Source: Plasmopara viticola (taxonomy: Eukaryota > Oomycota > Peronosporomycetes > Peronosporales > Peronosporaceae). Taken from it: 64,000 bases of DNA. Below, piece by piece: positions 9,577 through 20,643 of the stretch (the first letter of the stretch is position 1; every line of letters begins with the position of its first letter). Under the pieces are notes generated by a model. That model ran no database searches. It was not told where the DNA came from and saw nothing but the letters and a program-made list of their open reading frames with translations. The stretch covers positions 1 through 64,000 of the forward strand of contig MBPM02000204.1 in assembly GCA_001695595.3 (NCBI GenBank), in the 5' to 3' direction. A program made the translations under genes and the position numbers.

Positions 9577-9896
9577 CATTGAACTTATTGCTGCTTAGTT
9601 TCGAAGCGGATATTTATACTACCAACTCGTGCGCTCTTTTTTAGGAAGCTTGGTCTGCGTGGGAACTTGGTCTGCTTGGATCTATAGTTGTTACTCACGA
9701 CTTCAATATCTTTTTGTAAAATGTTTGCATTCGCACTAGATGCTTAAAGAGGTGCCAGGTACGACCGCGTACGTTGCAAAGGCTTGTGATGAGATAAGAT
9801 TGATCGAAAGAAGCTTTTCTTTGTCCAAATAGACGTTGCGTGTGTGCGATGGTTGTACGTGTTTATATAAATCTAAAAGTTTTTTCCTGTCAGCCT

Positions 9897-9969
9897 TCCC
9901 ATATAGTCTAGGCGGTTAGGATAGCTGGCTCTCACCCAGCAGACCCGGGTTCGAGTCCCGGTGTGGGAA
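9897..9969 (+). tRNA. tRNA-Glu(CTC), copy 20
   Basis: 73 nt, consensus. 409 bp to next. Confidence 0.95.
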
Positions 9970-10305
9970 CATTGTACTTATTGCTGCTTAGTTTCGAAGC
10001 GGATATTTAAACTACCAACTCATGCGCTCTTTTTTTGGGAGCTTGGTCTGCGTGGGAGCTTGGTCTGCGTGGGAGCTTGGTCTGCGTGGATCTATAGTTG
10101 TTACTCACGACCTCGGTATCTTTTTGTAAAATGTTTGCATTCGCACTAGATGCTTAAAGAGGTGCCAGATACGACGCGTACGTTGCAAAGGCTTGTGATG
10201 AGATAAGATTGATCGAAAGAAGCTTTTCTTTGTCCAAATAGACGTTGCGTGTGTGCGATGGTTGTACGTGTTTATATAAATCTAAAAGTTTTTTCCTGTC
10301 AGCCT

Positions 10306-10378
10306 TCCCATATAGCCTAGGCGGTTAGGATAGCTGGCTCTCACCCAGCAGACCCGGGTTCGAGTCCCGGTGTGGGAA
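10306..10378 (+). tRNA. tRNA-Glu(CTC), copy 21, T11C
   Basis: 73 nt with T11C although no insert precedes it. The following spacer holds a 28-bp tandem duplication. 419 bp to next. Confidence 0.9.
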
Positions 10379-10561
10379 CATTGAACTTATTGCTGCTTAG
10401 TTTCGAAGCGGATATTTATACTACCAACTCATGCGCTCTTTTTTAGGGAGCTTGGTCTGCGTGGGAACTTGGTCTGCTTGGATCTATAGTTGTTACTCAC
10501 GACTTCGGTATCTTTTTGTAAAATGTTTGCATTCGCACTAGATGCTTAAAGAGTGCCAGAT

Positions 10562-10617
10562 ACGACCGCGTACGTTGCAAAGGCTTGTGACGACCGCGTA
10601 CGTTGCAAAGGCTTGTG
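10562..10617 (+). repeat. 28-bp tandem duplication inside one spacer
   Basis: ACGACCGCGTACGTTGCAAA and the following eight bases occur twice in direct succession. No other unit shows this, so it is a recent local slippage. Confidence 0.85.
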
Positions 10618-10724
10618 ATGAGATAAGATTGATCGAAAGAAGCTTTTCTTTGTCCAAATAGACGTTGCGTGTGTGCGATGTTGTACGTGTTTATATAAAT
10701 CTAAAAGTTTTTTCCTGTCAGCCT

Positions 10725-10796
10725 TCCCATATAGTCTAGGCGGTTAGGATAGCTGGCTCTCACCCAGCAGACCCGGGTTCGAGTCCCGGTGTGGAA
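10725..10796 (+). tRNA. tRNA-Glu(CTC), copy 22
   Basis: 72 nt, one G missing from the 3' acceptor strand. Five 17-mers follow (441 bp to next). Confidence 0.65.
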
Positions 10797-10863
10797 CATT
10801 GTTCTTATTGCTGCTTAGTTTCGAAGCGGATATTTATACTACCAACTCATGCGCTCTTTTTTT

Positions 10864-10947
10864 GGGAGCTTGGTCTGCGTGGGAGCTTGGTCTGCGTGGG
10901 AGCTAGGTCTGCGTGGGAGCTTGGTCTGTGGGAGCTTGGTCTGCGTG
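10864..10947 (+). repeat. 17-bp minisatellite, five copies (one shortened)
   Basis: Five units of the same 17-mer; the fourth has lost two bases and the third has a T-to-A change. One of the two longest tracts seen. Confidence 0.9.
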
Positions 10948-11165
10948 GATCTATAGTTGTTACTCACGACCTCGGTATCTTTTTGTAAAATGTTTGCATT
11001 CGCATTAGATGCTTGAAGAGGTGCCAGATACGACCGCGTACGTTGCAAAGGCTTGTGATGAGACAAGATTGATCGAAAGAAGCTTTTCTTTGTCCAAATA
11101 GACGTTGCGTGTGTGCGATGGTTGTACGTGTTTATATAAATCTAAAAGTTTTTTCCTGTCAGCCT

Positions 11166-11238
11166 TCCCATATAGTCTAGGCGGTTAGGATAGCTGGCTC
11201 TCACCCAGCAGACCCGGGTTCGAGTCCCGGTGTGGGAA
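11166..11238 (+). tRNA. tRNA-Glu(CTC), copy 23
   Basis: 73 nt, consensus. T-run shortened to T4. 408 bp to next. Confidence 0.95.
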
Positions 11239-11573
11239 CATTGTACTTATTGCTGCTTAGTTTCGAAGCGGATATTTATACTACCAACTCATGCGTTTTA
11301 TTTAGGGAGCTTGGTCTGCGTGGGAGCTTGGTCTGCGTGGGAGCTTGGTCTGCTTGGATCTATAGTTGTTACTCACGACTTCGGTATCTTTTTGTAAAAT
11401 GTTTGCATTCGCGCTAGATGCTTAAAGTGGTGCCAGATACGACCGCGTACGTTGCAAAGGCTTGTGATGAGATAAGATTGATCGAAGAAGCTTTTCTTTG
11501 TCCAAATAGACGTTGCGTGTGTGCGATGGTTGTACGTGTTTATATAAATCTAAAAGTTTTTTCCTGTCAGCCT

Positions 11574-11646
11574 TCCCATATAGTCTAGGCGGTTAGGATA
11601 GCTGGCTCTCACCCAGCAGACCCGGGTTCGAGTCCCGGTGTGGGAA
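11574..11646 (+). tRNA. tRNA-Glu(CTC), copy 24
   Basis: 73 nt, consensus. Followed by a truncated insert fused to another unit, so the next tRNA is 879 bp away. Confidence 0.95.
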
Positions 11647-11930
11647 CATTGTACTTATTGCTGCTTAGTTTCGAAGCGGATATTTATACTACCAACTCAT
11701 GCGCTCTTTTTTTGGGAGCTTGGTCTGCGTGGGAGCTTGGTCTGCGTGGATCTATAGTTGTTACTCACGACCTCGGTATCTTTTTGTAAAATGTTTGCAT
11801 TCGCACTAGATGCTTAACGAGGTGCCAGATTCGAGCGCATACGTTGCAAGTGCTTGTGATGAGATAAGATTGAACGAAAGAAGCTTTTCTTTGTCCCAAT
11901 AGACGTTGCGTGTATGCAATGGTTGTACGT

Positions 11931-12200
11931 ATTGTATTGTATTGTATTACGTTATCGCGTTGCCAAGTTATGCACGTGCTAGGCTCTATGTCTAGTCCAC
12001 GACATAGAGTGGTGTCCGCATACGTCGAGTCTCGTTCGGCGGGCAGTGCAGCCAGCACCGAGGCCGTGAGGGTCTTCCATAGTTTTGTGTAGTTCTGACT
12101 TGGTAAGAGCCCAGGTGGCGCCCTGGTGCTGGAGACCGTCGCGTCGAGGGTGAGACCCGTTAGAGACCTGCAGATGCCCGAGAGCACCTGCCCGAAGCGC
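11931..12200 (-). mobile_element. Array insert copy 8, truncated
   Basis: About 270 bp. Breaks at CGAAGCGC and joins the trailer T-run of another unit, with GCGC shared by both sides. Confidence 0.6.
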
Positions 12201-12452
12201 TCTTTTTTGGGAGCTTGAGCAGCTTGGTCTGCGTGGATCTATAGTTGTTACTCACGACTTCGGTATCTTTTTGTAAAATGTTTGCATTCGCACTAGATGC
12301 TTAAAGAGGTGCCAGATACGACGCGTACGTTGCAAAGGCTTGTGATGAGATAAGATTGATCGAAAGAAGCTTTTCTTTGTCCAAATAGACGTTGCGTGTG
12401 TGCGATGGTTGTACGTGTTTATACAAATCTAAAACTTTTTATCTGTCAGCCT

Positions 12453-12525
12453 TCCCATATAGTCTAGGCGGTTAGGATAGCTGGCTCTCACCCAGCAGAC
12501 CCGGGTTCGAGTCCCGGTGTGGGAA
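12453..12525 (+). tRNA. tRNA-Glu(CTC), copy 25
   Basis: 73 nt, consensus, with the TATACAAA upstream type. 402 bp to next. Confidence 0.95.
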
Positions 12526-12854
12526 CATTGTACTTATTGCTGCTTAGTTTCGAAGCGGATATTTATACTACCAACTCATGCGCTCTTTTTTAGGAGCTTG
12601 GTCTGCGTGGGAGCTTGGCGTGGGAGCTGGTCTGCTTGGATCTATAGTTGTTACTCACGACTTCGGTATCTTTTTGTAAAATGTTTGCATTCGCACTAGA
12701 TGCTTAAAGAGGTGCCAGATACGACGCGTACGTTGCAAAGGCTTGTGATGAGATAAGATTGATCGAAAGAAGCTTTTCTTTGTCCAAATAGACGTTGCGT
12801 GTGTGCGATGGTTGTACGTGTTTAATAAATCTAAAAGTTTTTTCCTGTCAGCCT

Positions 12855-12900
12855 TCTATAGTCTACCCAGCAGACCCGGGTTCGAGTCCCGGTGTGGGAA
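12855..12900 (+). pseudogene. tRNA-Glu pseudogene, internal deletion (copy 26)
   Basis: 46 nt. The D arm and most of the anticodon arm are deleted, including the whole anticodon, and the 5' acceptor strand has lost bases. The T arm with its B box remains. Confidence 0.9.
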
Positions 12901-13237
12901 CATTGTACTTATTGCTGCTTAGTTTCGAAGCGGATATTTAAACTACCAACTCATGCGCTCTTTTTTTGGGAGCTTGGTCTGCGTGGGAGCTTGGTCTGCG
13001 TGGGAGCTTGGTCTGCGTGGATCTATAGTTGTTACTCACGACCTCGGTATCTTTTTGTAAAATGTTTGCATTCGCACTAGATGCTTAAAGAGGTGCCAGA
13101 TACGACCGCGTACGTTGCAAAGGCTTGTGATGAGATAAGATTGATCGAAAGAAGCTTTTCTTTGTCCAAATAGACGTTGCGTGTGTGCGATGGTTGTACG
13201 TGTTTATATAAATCTAAAAGTTTTTTCCTGTCAGCCT

Positions 13238-13310
13238 TCCCATATAGCCTAGGCGGTTAGGATAGCTGGCTCTCACCCAGCAGACCCGGGTTCGAGTCCC
13301 GGTGTGGGAA
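13238..13310 (+). tRNA. tRNA-Glu(CTC), copy 27, T11C
   Basis: 73 nt with T11C. 410 bp to next (three 17-mers). Confidence 0.9.
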
Positions 13311-13647
13311 CATTGTACTTATTGCTGCTTAGTTTCGAAGCGGATATTTATACTACCAACTCATGCGCTCTTTTTTAGGGAGCTTGGTCTGCGTGGGAGC
13401 TTGGTCTGCGTGGGAGCTTGGTCTGCTTGGATCTATAGTTGTTACTCACGACCTCGGTATCTTTTTGTAAAATGTTTGCATTCGCATTAGATGCTTGAAG
13501 AGGTGCCAGATACGACCGCGTACGTTGCAAAGGCTTGTGATGAGACAAGATTGATCGAAAGAAGCTTTTCTTTGTCCAAATAGACGTTGCGTGTGTGCGA
13601 TGGTTGTACGTGTTTATATAAATCTAAAAGTTTTTTCCTGTCAGCCT

Positions 13648-13720
13648 TCCCATATAGTCTAGGCGGTTAGGATAGCTGGCTCTCACCCAGCAGACCCGGG
13701 TTCGAGTCCCGGTGTGGGAA
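13648..13720 (+). tRNA. tRNA-Glu(CTC), copy 28
   Basis: 73 nt, consensus. T8 terminator. 410 bp to next. Confidence 0.95.
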
Positions 13721-14057
13721 CATTGTACTTATTGCTGCTTAGTTTCGAAGCGGATATTTATACTACCAACTCATGCGTTTTTTTTTAGGGAGCTTGGTCT
13801 GCGTGGGAGCTTGGTCTGCGTGGGAGCTTGGTCTGCTTGGATCTATAGTTGTTACTCACGACTTCGGTATCTTTTTGTAAAATGTTTGCATTCGCGCTAG
13901 ATGCTTAAAGTGGTGCCAGATACGACCGCGTACGTTGCAAAGGCTTGTGATGAGATAAGATTGATCGAAAGAAGCTTTTCTTTGTCCAAATAGACGTTGC
14001 GTGTGTGCGATGGTTGTACGTGTTTATATAAATCTAAAAGTTTTTTCCTGTCAGCCT

Positions 14058-14130
14058 TCCCATATAGTCTAGGCGGTTAGGATAGCTGGCTCTCACCCAG
14101 CAGACCCGGGTTCGAGTCCCGGTGTGGGAA
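14058..14130 (+). tRNA. tRNA-Glu(CTC), copy 29
   Basis: 73 nt, consensus. Insert follows (730 bp). Confidence 0.95.
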
Positions 14131-14414
14131 CATTGTACTTATTGCTGCTTAGTTTCGAAGCGGATATTTATACTACCAACTCATGCGCTCTTTTTTTGGG
14201 AGCTTGGTCTGCGTGGGAGCTTGGTCTGCGTGGATCTATAGTTGTTACTCACGACCTCGGTATCTTTTTGTAAAATGTTTGCATTCGCACTAGATGCTTA
14301 ACGAGGTGCCAGATTCGAGCGCATACGTTGCAAGTGCTTGTGATGAGATAAGATTGAACGAAAGAAGCTTTTCTTTGTCCCAATAGACGTTGCGTGTATG
14401 CAATGGTTGTACGT

Positions 14415-14739
14415 ATTGTATTGTATTGTATTACGTTATCGCGTTGCCAAGTTATGCACGTGCTAGGCTCTATGTCTAGTCCACGACATAGAGTGGTGTC
14501 CGCATACGTCGAGTCTCGTTCGGCGGGCAGTGCAGCCAGCACCGAGGCGTGAGGGTCTTCCATAGTTTTGTGTAGTTCTGACTTGGTAAGAGCCCAGGTG
14601 GCGCCCTGGTGCTGGAGACCGTCGCGTCGAGGGTGAGACCCGTTAGAGACCTGCAGATGCCCGAGAGCACCTGCCCGAAGCGCGCGAGCATTTAGCCCCC
14701 GTGCTTGGAAGGAGGGCGTCACCCCAACCTTTTCCGAAA
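14415..14739 (-). mobile_element. Array insert copy 9
   Basis: 325 bp; one C lost (GAGGCGTGAGG) and the CCCCCGTGC variant. Confidence 0.6.
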
Positions 14740-14787
14740 ATGGTTGTACGTGTTTATACAAATCTAAAACTTTTTATCTGTCAGCCT

Positions 14788-14860
14788 TCCCATATAGCCT
14801 AGGCGGTTAGGATAGCTGGCTCTCACCCAGCAGACCCGGGTTCGAGTTCCGGTGTGGGAA
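14788..14860 (+). tRNA. tRNA-Glu(CTC), copy 30, T11C C61T
   Basis: 73 nt, same double variant as 9504. 393 bp to next. Confidence 0.9.
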
Positions 14861-15180
14861 CATTGAACTTATTGCTGCTTAGTTTCGAAGCGGATATTTA
14901 TACTACCAACTCATGCGCTCTTTTTTAGGAAGCTTGGTCTGCGTGGGAACTTGGTCTGCTTGGATCTATAGTTGTTACTCACGACTTCGGTATCTTTTTG
15001 TAAAATGTTTGCATTCGCACTAGATGCTTAAAGAGGTGCCAGGTACGACCGCGTACGTTGCAAAGGCTTGTGATGAGATAAGATTGATCGAAAGAAGCTT
15101 TTCTTTGTCCAAATAGACGTTGCGTGTGTGCGATGGTTGTACGTGTTTATATAAATCTAAAAGTTTTTTCCTGTCAGCCT

Positions 15181-15252
15181 TCCCATATAGTCTAGGCGGT
15201 TAGGATAGCTGGCTCTCACCCAGCAGACCCGGTTCGAGTCCCGGTGTGGGAA
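15181..15252 (+). tRNA. tRNA-Glu(CTC), copy 31
   Basis: 72 nt, one T-stem G missing. 407 bp to next. Confidence 0.65.
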
Positions 15253-15587
15253 CATTGTACTTATTGCTGCTTAGTTTCGAAGCGGATATTTAAACTACCA
15301 ACTCATGCGCTCTTTTTTGGGAGCTTGGTCTGCGTGGGAGCTTGGTCTGCGTGGGAGCTTGGTCTGCGTGGATCTATAGTTGTTACTCACGACCTCGGTA
15401 TCTTTTTGTAAAATGTTTGCATTCGCACTAGATGCTTAAAGAGGTGCCAGATACGACCGCGTACGTTGCAAAGGCTTGTGATGAGATAAGATTGATCGAA
15501 AGAAGCTTTCTTTGTCCAAATAGACGTTGCGTGTGTGCGATGGTTGTACGTGTTTATATAAATCTAAAACTTTTTTCCTGTCAGCCT

Positions 15588-15660
15588 TCCCATATAGCCT
15601 AGGCGGTTAGGATAGCTGGCTCTCACCCAGCAGACCCGGGTTCGAGTCCCGGTGTGGGAA
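15588..15660 (+). tRNA. tRNA-Glu(CTC), copy 32, T11C
   Basis: 73 nt with T11C. 410 bp to next; that spacer carries insert-type bases (GAGCGCATACG) without the insert. Confidence 0.9.
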
Positions 15661-15997
15661 CATTGTACTTATTGCTGCTTAGTTTCGAAGCGGATATTTA
15701 TACTACCAACTCATGCGCTCTTTTTTAGGGAGCTTGGTCTGCGTGGGAGCTTGGTCTGCGTGGGAGCTTGGTCTGCTTGGATCTATAGTTGTTACTCACG
15801 ACTTCGGTATCTTTTTGTAAAATGTTTGCATTCGCACTAGATGCTTAAAGAGGTGCCAGATACGAGCGCATACGTTGCAAGTGCTTGTGATGAGATAAGA
15901 TTGATCGAAAGAAGCTTTTCTTTGTCCAAATAGACGTTGCGTGTGTGCGATGATTGTACGTGATTATATAAATCTAAAAGTTTTTTCCTGTCAGCCT

Positions 15998-16070
15998 TCC
16001 CATATAGTCTAGGCGGTTAGGATAGCTGGCTCTCACCCAGCAGACCCGGGTTCGAGTCCCGGTGTGGGAA
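15998..16070 (+). tRNA. tRNA-Glu(CTC), copy 33
   Basis: 73 nt, consensus. 393 bp to next. Confidence 0.95.
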
Positions 16071-16390
16071 CATTGAACTTATTGCTGCTTAATTTCGAAG
16101 CGGATATTTATACTACCAACTCATGCGCTCTTTTTTAGGGAGCTTGGTCTGCGTGGGAACTTGGTCTGCTTGGATCTATAGTTGTTACTCACGACTTCGG
16201 TATCTTTTTGTAAAATGTTTGCATTCGCACTAGATGCTTAAAGAGGTGCCAGATACGACCGCGTACGTTGCAAAGGCTTGTGATGAGATAAGATTGATCG
16301 AAAGAAGCTTTTCTTTGTCCAAATAGACGTTGCGTGTGTGCGATGGTTGTACGTGTTTATATAAATCTAAAAGTTTTTTCCTGTCAGCCT

Positions 16391-16463
16391 TCCCATATAG
16401 TCTAGGCGGTTAGGATAGCTGGCTCTCACCCAGCAGACCCGGGTTCGAGTCCCGGTGTGGGAA
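16391..16463 (+). tRNA. tRNA-Glu(CTC), copy 34
   Basis: 73 nt, consensus. Insert follows (730 bp). Confidence 0.95.
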
Positions 16464-16747
16464 CATTGTACTTATTGCTGCTTAGTTTCGAAGCGGATAT
16501 TTATACTACCAACTCATGCGCTCTTTTTTTGGGAGCTTGGTCTGCGTGGGAGCTTGGTCTGCGTGGATCTATAGTTGTTACTCACGACCTCGGTATCTTT
16601 TTGTAAAATGTTTGCATTCGCACTAGATGCTTAAAGAGGTGCCAGATACGAGCGCATACGTTGCAAGTGCTTGTGATGAGATAAGATTGAACGAAAGAAG
16701 CTTTTCTTTGTCCCAATAGACGTTGCGTGTATGCAATGGTTGTACGT

Positions 16748-17072
16748 ATTGTATTGTATTGTATTACGTTATCGCGTTGCCAAGTTATGCACGTGCTAGG
16801 CTCTATGTCTAGTCCACGACATAGAGTGGTGTCCGCATACGTCGAGTCTCGTTCGGCGGGCAGTGCAGCCAGCACCGAGGCCGTGAGGGTCTTCCATAGT
16901 TTTGTGTAGTTCTGACTTGGTAAGAGCCCAGGTGGCGCCCTGGTGCTGGAGACCGTCGCGTCGAGGGTGAGACCCGTTAGAGACCTGCAGATGCCCGAGA
17001 GCACCTGCCCGAAGCGCGCGAGTATTTAGCCCCGCGCTTGGAACGAGGGCGTCACCCCAACCTTTTCCGAAA
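16748..17072 (-). mobile_element. Array insert copy 10
   Basis: 325 bp, GAGTATTT variant. Confidence 0.6.
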
Positions 17073-17120
17073 ATGGTTGTACGTGTTTATACAAATCTAA
17101 AACTTTTTATCTGTCAGCCT

Positions 17121-17191
17121 TCCATATAGCCTAGGCGGTTAGGATAGCTGGCTCTCACCAGCAGACCCGGGTTCGAGTCCCGGTGTGGGAA
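17121..17191 (+). tRNA. tRNA-Glu(CTC), copy 35, indels
   Basis: 71 nt. Lacks one acceptor C and one C at the anticodon loop/stem border; T11C. 391 bp to next. Confidence 0.5.
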
Positions 17192-17511
17192 CATTGAACT
17201 TATTGCTGCTTAGTTTCGAAGCGGATATTTATACTACCAACTCATGCGCTCTTTTTTAGGGAGCTTGGTCTGCGTGGGAATTTGGTCTGCTTGGATCTAT
17301 AGTTGTTACTCACGACTTCGGTATCTTTTTGTAAAATGTTTGCATTCGCACTAGATGCTTAAAGAGGTGCCAGATACGACCGCGTACGTTGCAAAGGCTT
17401 GTGATGAGATAAGATTGATCGAAAGAAGCTTTTCTTTGTCCAAATAGACGTTGCGTGTGTGCGATGGTTGTACGTGTTTATATAAATCTAAAAGTTTTTT
17501 CCTGTCAGCCT

Positions 17512-17584
17512 TCCCATATAGTCTAGGCGGTTAGGATAGCTGGCTCTCACCCAGCAGACCCGGGTTCGAGTCCCGGTGTGGGAA
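17512..17584 (+). tRNA. tRNA-Glu(CTC), copy 36
   Basis: 73 nt, consensus. Four 17-mers, 423 bp to next. Confidence 0.95.
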
Positions 17585-17934
17585 CATTGTTCTTATTGCT
17601 TAATTTCGAAGCGGATATTTATACTACCAACTCATGCGCTCTTTTTTAGGGAGCTTGGTCTGCGTGGGAGCTTGGTCTGCGTGGGAGCTTGGTCTGCGTG
17701 GGAACTTGGTCTGCTTGGATCTATAGTTGTTACTCACGACTTCGGTATCTTTTTGTAAAATGTTTGCATTCGCACTAGATGCTTAAAGAGGTGCCAGATA
17801 CGACCGCGTACGTTGCAAAGGCTTGTGATGAGATAAGATTGATCGAAGAAGCTTTTCTTTGTCCAAATAGACGTTGCGTGTGTGCGATGGTTGTACGTGT
17901 TTATATAAATCTAAAAGTTTTTCCCTGTCAGCCT

Positions 17935-18007
17935 TCCCATATAGTCTAGGCGGTGAGGATAGCTGGCTCTCACCCAGCAGACCCGGGTTCGAGTCCCGGT
18001 GTGGGAA
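17935..18007 (+). tRNA. tRNA-Glu(CTC), copy 37, D-loop T-to-G
   Basis: 73 nt, GGTGAGG in the D loop. One 17-mer and an insert follow (714 bp). Confidence 0.9.
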
Positions 18008-18274
18008 CATTGTACTTATTGCTGCTTAGTTTCGAAGCGGATATTTATACTACCAACTCATGCGCTCTTTTTTTGGGAGCTTGGTCTGCGTGGATCTATA
18101 GTTGTTACTCACGACCTCGGTATCTTTTTGTAAAATGTTTGCATTCGCACTAGATGCTTAAAGAGGTGCCAGATACGAGCGCATACGTTGCAAGTGCTTG
18201 TGATGAGATAAGATTGAACGAAAGAAGCTTTTCTTTGTCCCAATAGACGTTGCGTGTATGCAATGGTTGTACGT

Positions 18275-18600
18275 ATTGTATTGTATTGTATTACGTTATC
18301 GCGTTGCCAAGTTATGCACGTGCTAGGCTCTATGTCTAGTCCACGACATAGAGTGGTGTCCGCATACGTCGAGTCTCGTTCGGCGGGCAGTGCAGCCAGC
18401 ACCGAGGCCGTGAGGGTCTTCCATAGTTTTGTGTAGTTCTGACTTGGTAAGAGCCCAGGTGGCGCCCTGGTGCTAGAGACCGTCGCGTCGAGGGTGAGAC
18501 CCGTTAGAGACCTGCAGATGCCCGAGAGCACCTGCCCGAAGCGCGCGAGCATTTAGCCCCCGCGCTTGGAAGGAGGGCGTCACCCCAACCTTTTCCGAAA
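18275..18600 (-). mobile_element. Array insert copy 11
   Basis: 326 bp, full length, CTAGAGACC variant. Confidence 0.6.
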
Positions 18601-18648
18601 ATGGTTGTACGTGTTTATACAAATCTAAAACTTTTTATCTGTCAGCCT

Positions 18649-18721
18649 TCCCATATAGCCTAGGCGGTTAGGATAGCTGGCTCTCACCCAGCAGACCCGG
18701 GTTCGAGTCCCGGTGTGGGAA
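18649..18721 (+). tRNA. tRNA-Glu(CTC), copy 38, T11C
   Basis: 73 nt with T11C. 393 bp to next. Confidence 0.9.
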
Positions 18722-19041
18722 CATTGAACTTATTGCTGCTTAGTTTCGAAGCGGATATTTATACTTCCAACTCATGCGATCTTTTTTAGGGAGCTTGGTC
18801 TGCGTGGGAACTTGGTCTGCTTGGATCTATAGTTGTTACTCACGACTTCGGTATCATTTTGTAAAATGTTTGCATTCGCACTAGATGCTTAAAGAGGTGC
18901 CAGATACGACCGCGTACGTTGCAAAGGCTTGTGATGAGATAAGATTGATCGAAAGAAGCTTTTCTTTGTCCAAATAGACGTTGCGTGTGTGCGATGGTTG
19001 TACGTGTTTATATAAATCTAAAAGTTTTTTCCTGTCAGCCT

Positions 19042-19114
19042 TCCCATATAGTCTAGGCGGTTAGGATAGCTGGCACTCACCCAGCAGACCCGGGTTCGAG
19101 TCCCGGTGTGGGAA
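19042..19114 (+). tRNA. tRNA-Glu(CTC), copy 39, U33A
   Basis: 73 nt. The anticodon loop reads CACTCAC, so the near-universal U33 is A. Likely impaired in decoding. 410 bp to next. Confidence 0.8.
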
Positions 19115-19451
19115 CATTGTACTTATTGCTGCTTAGTTTCGAAGCGGATATTTATACTACCAACTCATGCGCTCTTTTTTTGGGAGCTTGGTCTGCGTGG
19201 GAGCTTGGTCTGCGTGGGAGCTTGGTCTGCGTGGATCTATAGTTGTTACTCACGACCTCGGTATCTTTTTGTAAAATGTTTGCATTCGCATTAGATGCTT
19301 GAAGAGGTGCCAGATACGACCGCGTACGTTGCAAAGGCTTATGATGAGACAAGATTGATCGAAAGAAGCTTTTCTTTGTCCAAATAGACGTTGCGTGTGT
19401 GCGATGGTTGTACGTGTTTATATAAATCTAAAAGTTTTTTCCTGTCAGCCT

Positions 19452-19523
19452 TCCCATATAGTCTAGGCGGTTAGGATAGCTGGCTCTCACCCAGCAGACC
19501 CGGGTTCGAGTCCGGTGTGGGAA
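19452..19523 (+). tRNA. tRNA-Glu(CTC), copy 40, terminator lost
   Basis: 72 nt, one T-stem C missing. A ~39-bp deletion from the trailer hairpin into the first 17-mer removes the T-run. 354 bp to next. Confidence 0.65.
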
Positions 19524-19805
19524 CATTGTACTTATTGCTGCTTAGTTTCGAAGGGAGCTTGGTCTGCGTGGGAGCTTGGTCTGCTTGGATCTATAGTTGT
19601 TACTCACGACTTCGGTATCTTTTTGTAAAATGTTTGCATTCGCGCTAGATGCTTAAAGTGGTGCGAGATACGACCGCGTAAGTTGCAAAGGCTTGTGATG
19701 AGACAAGGTTGATCGAAAGAAGCTTTTCTTTGTCCAAATAGACGTTGCGTGTGTGCGATGGTTGTACGTGTTTATATAAATCTAAAAGTTTTTTCCTGTC
19801 AGCCT

Positions 19806-19878
19806 TCCCATATAGTCTAGGCGGTTAGAATAGCTGGCTCTCACCCAGCAGACCCGGGTTCGAGTCCCGGTGTGGGAA
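19806..19878 (+). tRNA. tRNA-Glu(CTC), copy 41, G23A
   Basis: 73 nt. G23A gives a C-A mismatch at 12-23. 410 bp to next. Confidence 0.85.
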
Positions 19879-20215
19879 CATTGTACTTATTGCTGCTTAG
19901 TTTCGAAGCGGATATTTATACTACCAACTCATGCGCTCTTTTTTTGGGAGCTTGGTCTGCGTGGGAGCTTGGTCTGCGTGGGAGCTTGGTCTGCGTGGAT
20001 CTATAGTTGTTACTCACGACCTCGGTATCTTTTTGTAAAATGTTTGCATTCGCATTAGATGCTTGAAGAGGTGCCAGATACGACCGCGTACGTTGCAAAG
20101 GCTTGTGATGAGACAAGATTGATCGAAAGAAGCTTTTCTTTGTCCAAATAGACGTTGCGTGTGTGCGATGGTTGTACGTGTTTATATAAATCTAAAAGTT
20201 TTTTCCTGTCAGCCT

Positions 20216-20288
20216 TCCCATATAGTCTAGGCGGTTAGGATAGCTGGCTCTCACCCAGCAGACCCGGGTTCGAGTCCCGGTGTGGGAA
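20216..20288 (+). tRNA. tRNA-Glu(CTC), copy 42, terminator lost
   Basis: 73 nt, consensus gene, but the same ~39-bp trailer deletion as copy 40. 355 bp to next. Confidence 0.9.
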
Positions 20289-20570
20289 CATTGTACTTAT
20301 TGCTGCTTAGTTTCGAAGGGAGCTTGGTCTGCGTGGGAGCTTGGTCTGCTTGGATCTATAGTTGTTACTCACGACTTCGGTATCTTTTTGTAAAATGTTT
20401 GCATTCGCGCTAGATGCTTAAAGTGGTGCGAGATACGACCGCGTAAGTTGCAAAGGCTTGTGATGAGACAAGGTTGATCGAAAGAAGCTTTTCTTTGTCC
20501 AAATAGACGTTGCGTGTGTGCGATGGTTGTACGTGTTTATATAAATCTAAAAGTTTTTTCCTGTCAGCCT

Positions 20571-20643
20571 TCCCATATAGTCTAGGCGGTTAGAATAGCT
20601 GGCTCTCACCCAGCAGACCCGGGTTCGAGTCCCGGTGTGGGAA
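20571..20643 (+). tRNA. tRNA-Glu(CTC), copy 43, G23A
   Basis: 73 nt with G23A. 426 bp to next. Confidence 0.85.

Larger units (their letters stand above)
19042..20570 (+). repeat. 764-bp two-unit segmental duplication
   Basis: The pair of units 19042-19805 (410 + 354 bp) is repeated as 19806-20570 (410 + 355 bp). Both pairs share the same trailer deletion and GTGCGAGATACG spacer variant. Confidence 0.85.
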
